Of a DNA stretch of 6,758 bases, positions 5,736-6,758 are shown piece by piece. Positions within the stretch are counted from its first letter, which is position 1; each line of letters opens with the position of its first letter. The notes under the pieces were generated by a model. The model worked only from the letters and a program-made list of their open reading frames with translations, made no database searches and was not told where the DNA came from. Location: assembly GCA_021156225.1 (NCBI GenBank), contig JAJNBN010000478.1:1-6758 (forward strand), read 5' to 3'. The translations under genes were made by a program, and so were the position numbers. The DNA comes from Verrucomicrobiota bacterium (lineage in GTDB: Bacteria; Verrucomicrobiota; Verrucomicrobiia; Limisphaerales; JAEYXS01).

Positions 5736-5990
5736 TTAATCCGTTTGGCCGAGGTATTTGCGGACTTGTTGCCATTCTTCCCAGACGTGTTCGGGGCGGA
5801 TGTCCACGTAGCCGCGTTCGGCCTCGACGGCTTTCCATGAGGCGGTGGTCATCATGATGCAGGCGGCACCGTCGCGGATGGCTTCGACTTCGGATTGGGT
5901 CAGGGGTGCGCCTTTCGCCTGTTCTTGGTTCAGGAGGACGGCGGCTAGTGGTGGCACGGGGACGATGTGAAGGGGTTCGGACTCGGACAT
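5736..5990 (-). CDS. Small conserved-looking hypothetical protein
   Basis: This 84-residue protein starts at the ATG at 5990; the frame is open up to 6116, but that extension crosses a palindromic repeat and reads as non-natural sequence. Visible segments are HIVPVPPLAAVLL (9-21), GAPLTQSEVEAIRDGAACIM (27-46) and a Trp-rich end, HVWEEWQQVRKYLG. The pattern of a proline-rich start, a Leu-Thr-x-x-E-V-x-x-I-R-D helix and a WEEWQ end resembles a family of small unannotated proteins I associate with Verrucomicrobiota; this is memory, not a search. No membrane segment, signal peptide or catalytic motif is seen. The stop lies 182 bases before the AbiE-like start on the same strand, with the operator array in between, so it is probably a separate unit. 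The function is unknown. Confidence 0.6.
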   Translation of the reverse strand: MSESEPLHIVPVPPLAAVLLNQEQAKGAPLTQSEVEAIRDGAACIMMTTASWKAVEAERGYVDIRPEHVWEEWQQVRKYLGQTD

Positions 5991-6060
5991 GGGCGGAGAA
6001 GATATTTGATCTGTAAGGTTTTGACAGGATTTATCAAGAGAGAGACGCAGCAAGGATGCA

Positions 6061-6092
6061 GCGTAACTCGCACTCAGGATGAGTGCGCTACG
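6061..6092. repeat. Palindromic repeat with GCGCTACGG flank (copy 1)
   Basis: CGCACTC (6069-6075) pairs with GAGTGCG (6081-6087) around AGGAT, and outer GTA (6063-6065) pairs with TAC (6089-6091). The right flank GCGCTACGG recurs in the palindrome at 6186-6209. It lies upstream of the small minus-strand gene, in a stretch (5991-6371) where I see no other gene. Confidence 0.55.
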
Positions 6093-6160
6093 GGGGGCGG
6101 CGGGTTTCAATCGCAAGAGAGGTGATGTGAGATTTGGGGGGTTCGTTAGGAGTTTACGGT

Positions 6161-6209
6161 TCGCAGATCACCGATCTGCGACACAGCAGGCTGCCAGCCT
6201 GCGCTACGG
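6161..6209. repeat. Double palindrome with GCGCTACGG flank (copy 2)
   Basis: Two hairpins sit side by side: TCGCAGATC-ACC-GATCTGCGA (6161-6181) and GCAGGCT-GCC-AGCCTGC (6186-6202), the latter followed by GCTACGG. The flank match to copy 1 with a different stem sequence suggests a repeat family with variable cores. Downstream, 6210-6371 holds only AT-rich sequence and a small GCAGC-TC-GCTGC hairpin near 6327, with no gene visible. Confidence 0.55.
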
Positions 6210-6371
6210 TGGAAAAAAACTTTGAGTGCAAATTATTGAGGGGCAATGGATTAGGATATATGAACTGATGGTTTAGAAATAGTGATAGACATTTGACGGT
6301 TCTTTTGGTACGGTGTCAGTTGCTGGCAGCTCGCTGCTGGTAAAGGACGGGTGAACGGTGGTTGGGCTCGA

Positions 6372-6680
6372 TTAGAGCGACAGGCAGCCACTGGGAAATC
6401 CCAAGTCATCAAGCATAGCAATGCGTTTGTATTGCATGGTTATGTCCTGCGTTGGCGGGGAGGTGACAGTCCTTATGGAACCGTTAGAAAAGTGCGAGGT
6501 GAGAAGTGCGAAAGGCGATGCTCATCTCCACTTAGGATCTGTGGGTGTGTCGGGCGTATGGATCAGGGTCCGTAAGCCGGAGCGGTGAAGGGGACGTCGG
6601 TCGAGAATGGGACCGGGGAATCTCTAGTAGCCACTGCGGAACCGGCCTGGCCTTGGACAGCGCGAAGTTCGCGCTTCCCT
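6372..6680 (+). ncRNA. Structured RNA, probable 5' part of a group II intron
   Basis: Hairpins follow one another with short single-stranded joints: TGGG-AAAT-CCCA in the region after GAGCGAC (near 6391-6403); CATAGCAATGC pairing back with GTATTGC...TATG around a bulge (6414-6444); AAGTG-GAG-TGAG pairing with CTCA-CTC-CACTT (6490-6533); CGGTC-N8-GACCG (6598-6615); GCGCG-AAGTT-CGCGC (6660-6674); CTTCC-N9-GGAAG (6674-6692). The opening GAGCGACAGGC, the segment GGGGAGGTGACAGTCC (6457-6472) and TAAGCCGGAGCGGTGAAGGGG (6573 on) recall domain I-III sequences of bacterial group II introns. This resemblance is from memory. The 5' boundary is uncertain (about 6350-6376), and domains V-VI would lie beyond the right edge. 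Confidence 0.45.
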
Positions 6681-6758
6681 ATGAGGAGGAAGCAACGACA
6701 GATACAGCACAGGGGTCGGATGGTTTCATTGTTCTTTGACATAGTTCCTGAGACTGGC
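6681..6758 (+). CDS. Start of an unidentified reading frame running off the right edge
   Basis: The frame ATG AGG AGG AAG at 6681 stays open for 26 codons to the window end and translates with a very basic start (MRRKQRQIQHRGR) then MVSLFFDIVPETG. A second candidate start is the ATG at 6720, which has AGGGG (6711-6715) four bases upstream. Placed directly after the structured RNA, it could be the N-terminus of an intron-encoded reverse transcriptase/maturase, whose start usually lies in domain IV. No reverse transcriptase motif is reached inside the window, so the identity is a guess from position. It could also be chance. Confidence 0.3.
   Translation, partial: MRRKQRQIQHRGRMVSLFFDIVPETG

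Noticed and set aside
6008..6035. TTGACA at 6021-6026 as a plus-strand promoter
   Set aside because: No -10 hexamer lies at the right distance and no plus-strand gene follows; the segment reads like a common repeat fragment.
5991..6116. N-terminal extension of the small hypothetical gene
   Set aside because: The extension would translate a palindromic repeat and precedes a natural ATG (5990) where the conserved-looking part begins.
6573..6602. Group II intron domain V
   Set aside because: AGCCGGAGCGGTGAAG begins like domain V, but the returning strand is shortened and lacks the expected bulge and closing pairs; it lies before the candidate protein start, so it belongs to an earlier domain if the intron is real.
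6351..6739. Two overlapping open frames (6351-6575 and 6545-6739, plus strand)
   Set aside because: They span the hairpin-rich RNA, show no protein motif, and their codons are dictated by stem sequences.

Overview
The window looks like a GC-rich chromosome segment from the Planctomycetes-Verrucomicrobia-Chlamydiae group, most likely Verrucomicrobiota (Pedosphaera/Limisphaera-like). The clues are a prepilin-like protein with a C-terminal H-x9-DG motif, two exported sugar-isomerase-like TIM-barrel proteins, weak or absent Shine-Dalgarno sites at most genes, and intergenic regions packed with palindromes. This placement is inference from gene families; no rRNA or other marker gene is present.

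Left part (1-3700). The window opens inside the C-terminal half of a glycine cleavage H-protein-like gene (+). A convergent Tat-exported sugar phosphate isomerase/epimerase-like gene (313-1263, -) follows. Next comes a palindrome-containing spacer, then a prepilin-like gene (1584-2336, +) ending in a strong intrinsic terminator. A 450-base spacer then carries two inverted copies of a composite three-hairpin repeat. A second, Sec-exported isomerase-like gene (2789-3631, +) ends at its own terminator. These genes are separate transcription units and look like exported carbohydrate metabolism plus a surface pseudopilin.

Middle part (3722-5990). A minus-strand operon encodes an AbiEi-like antitoxin/regulator (4486-5553) and an AbiEii-like nucleotidyltransferase (3722-4489). 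They are joined by an ATGA start/stop overlap: a candidate type IV toxin-antitoxin or phage-defence locus. The AT-rich upstream region holds five copies of CAGTAAGAA, one inverted, which I read as the operator array for autoregulation. Upstream of it is a small conserved-looking hypothetical gene (5736-5990, -).

Right part (5991-6758). Two palindromic repeats share a GCGCTACGG right flank. After them, from about 6372, comes a gene-poor stretch of nested hairpins that resembles the 5' (domain I-III) part of a group II intron. An ATG-initiated frame at 6681 runs off the edge and could be the start of an intron-encoded protein. The intron call rests on overall resemblance and cannot be confirmed without the sequence to the right.

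The best candidates for something under-described are the iterated operator of the AbiE-like operon, the inverted composite palindrome pair, and the structured RNA at the right edge.
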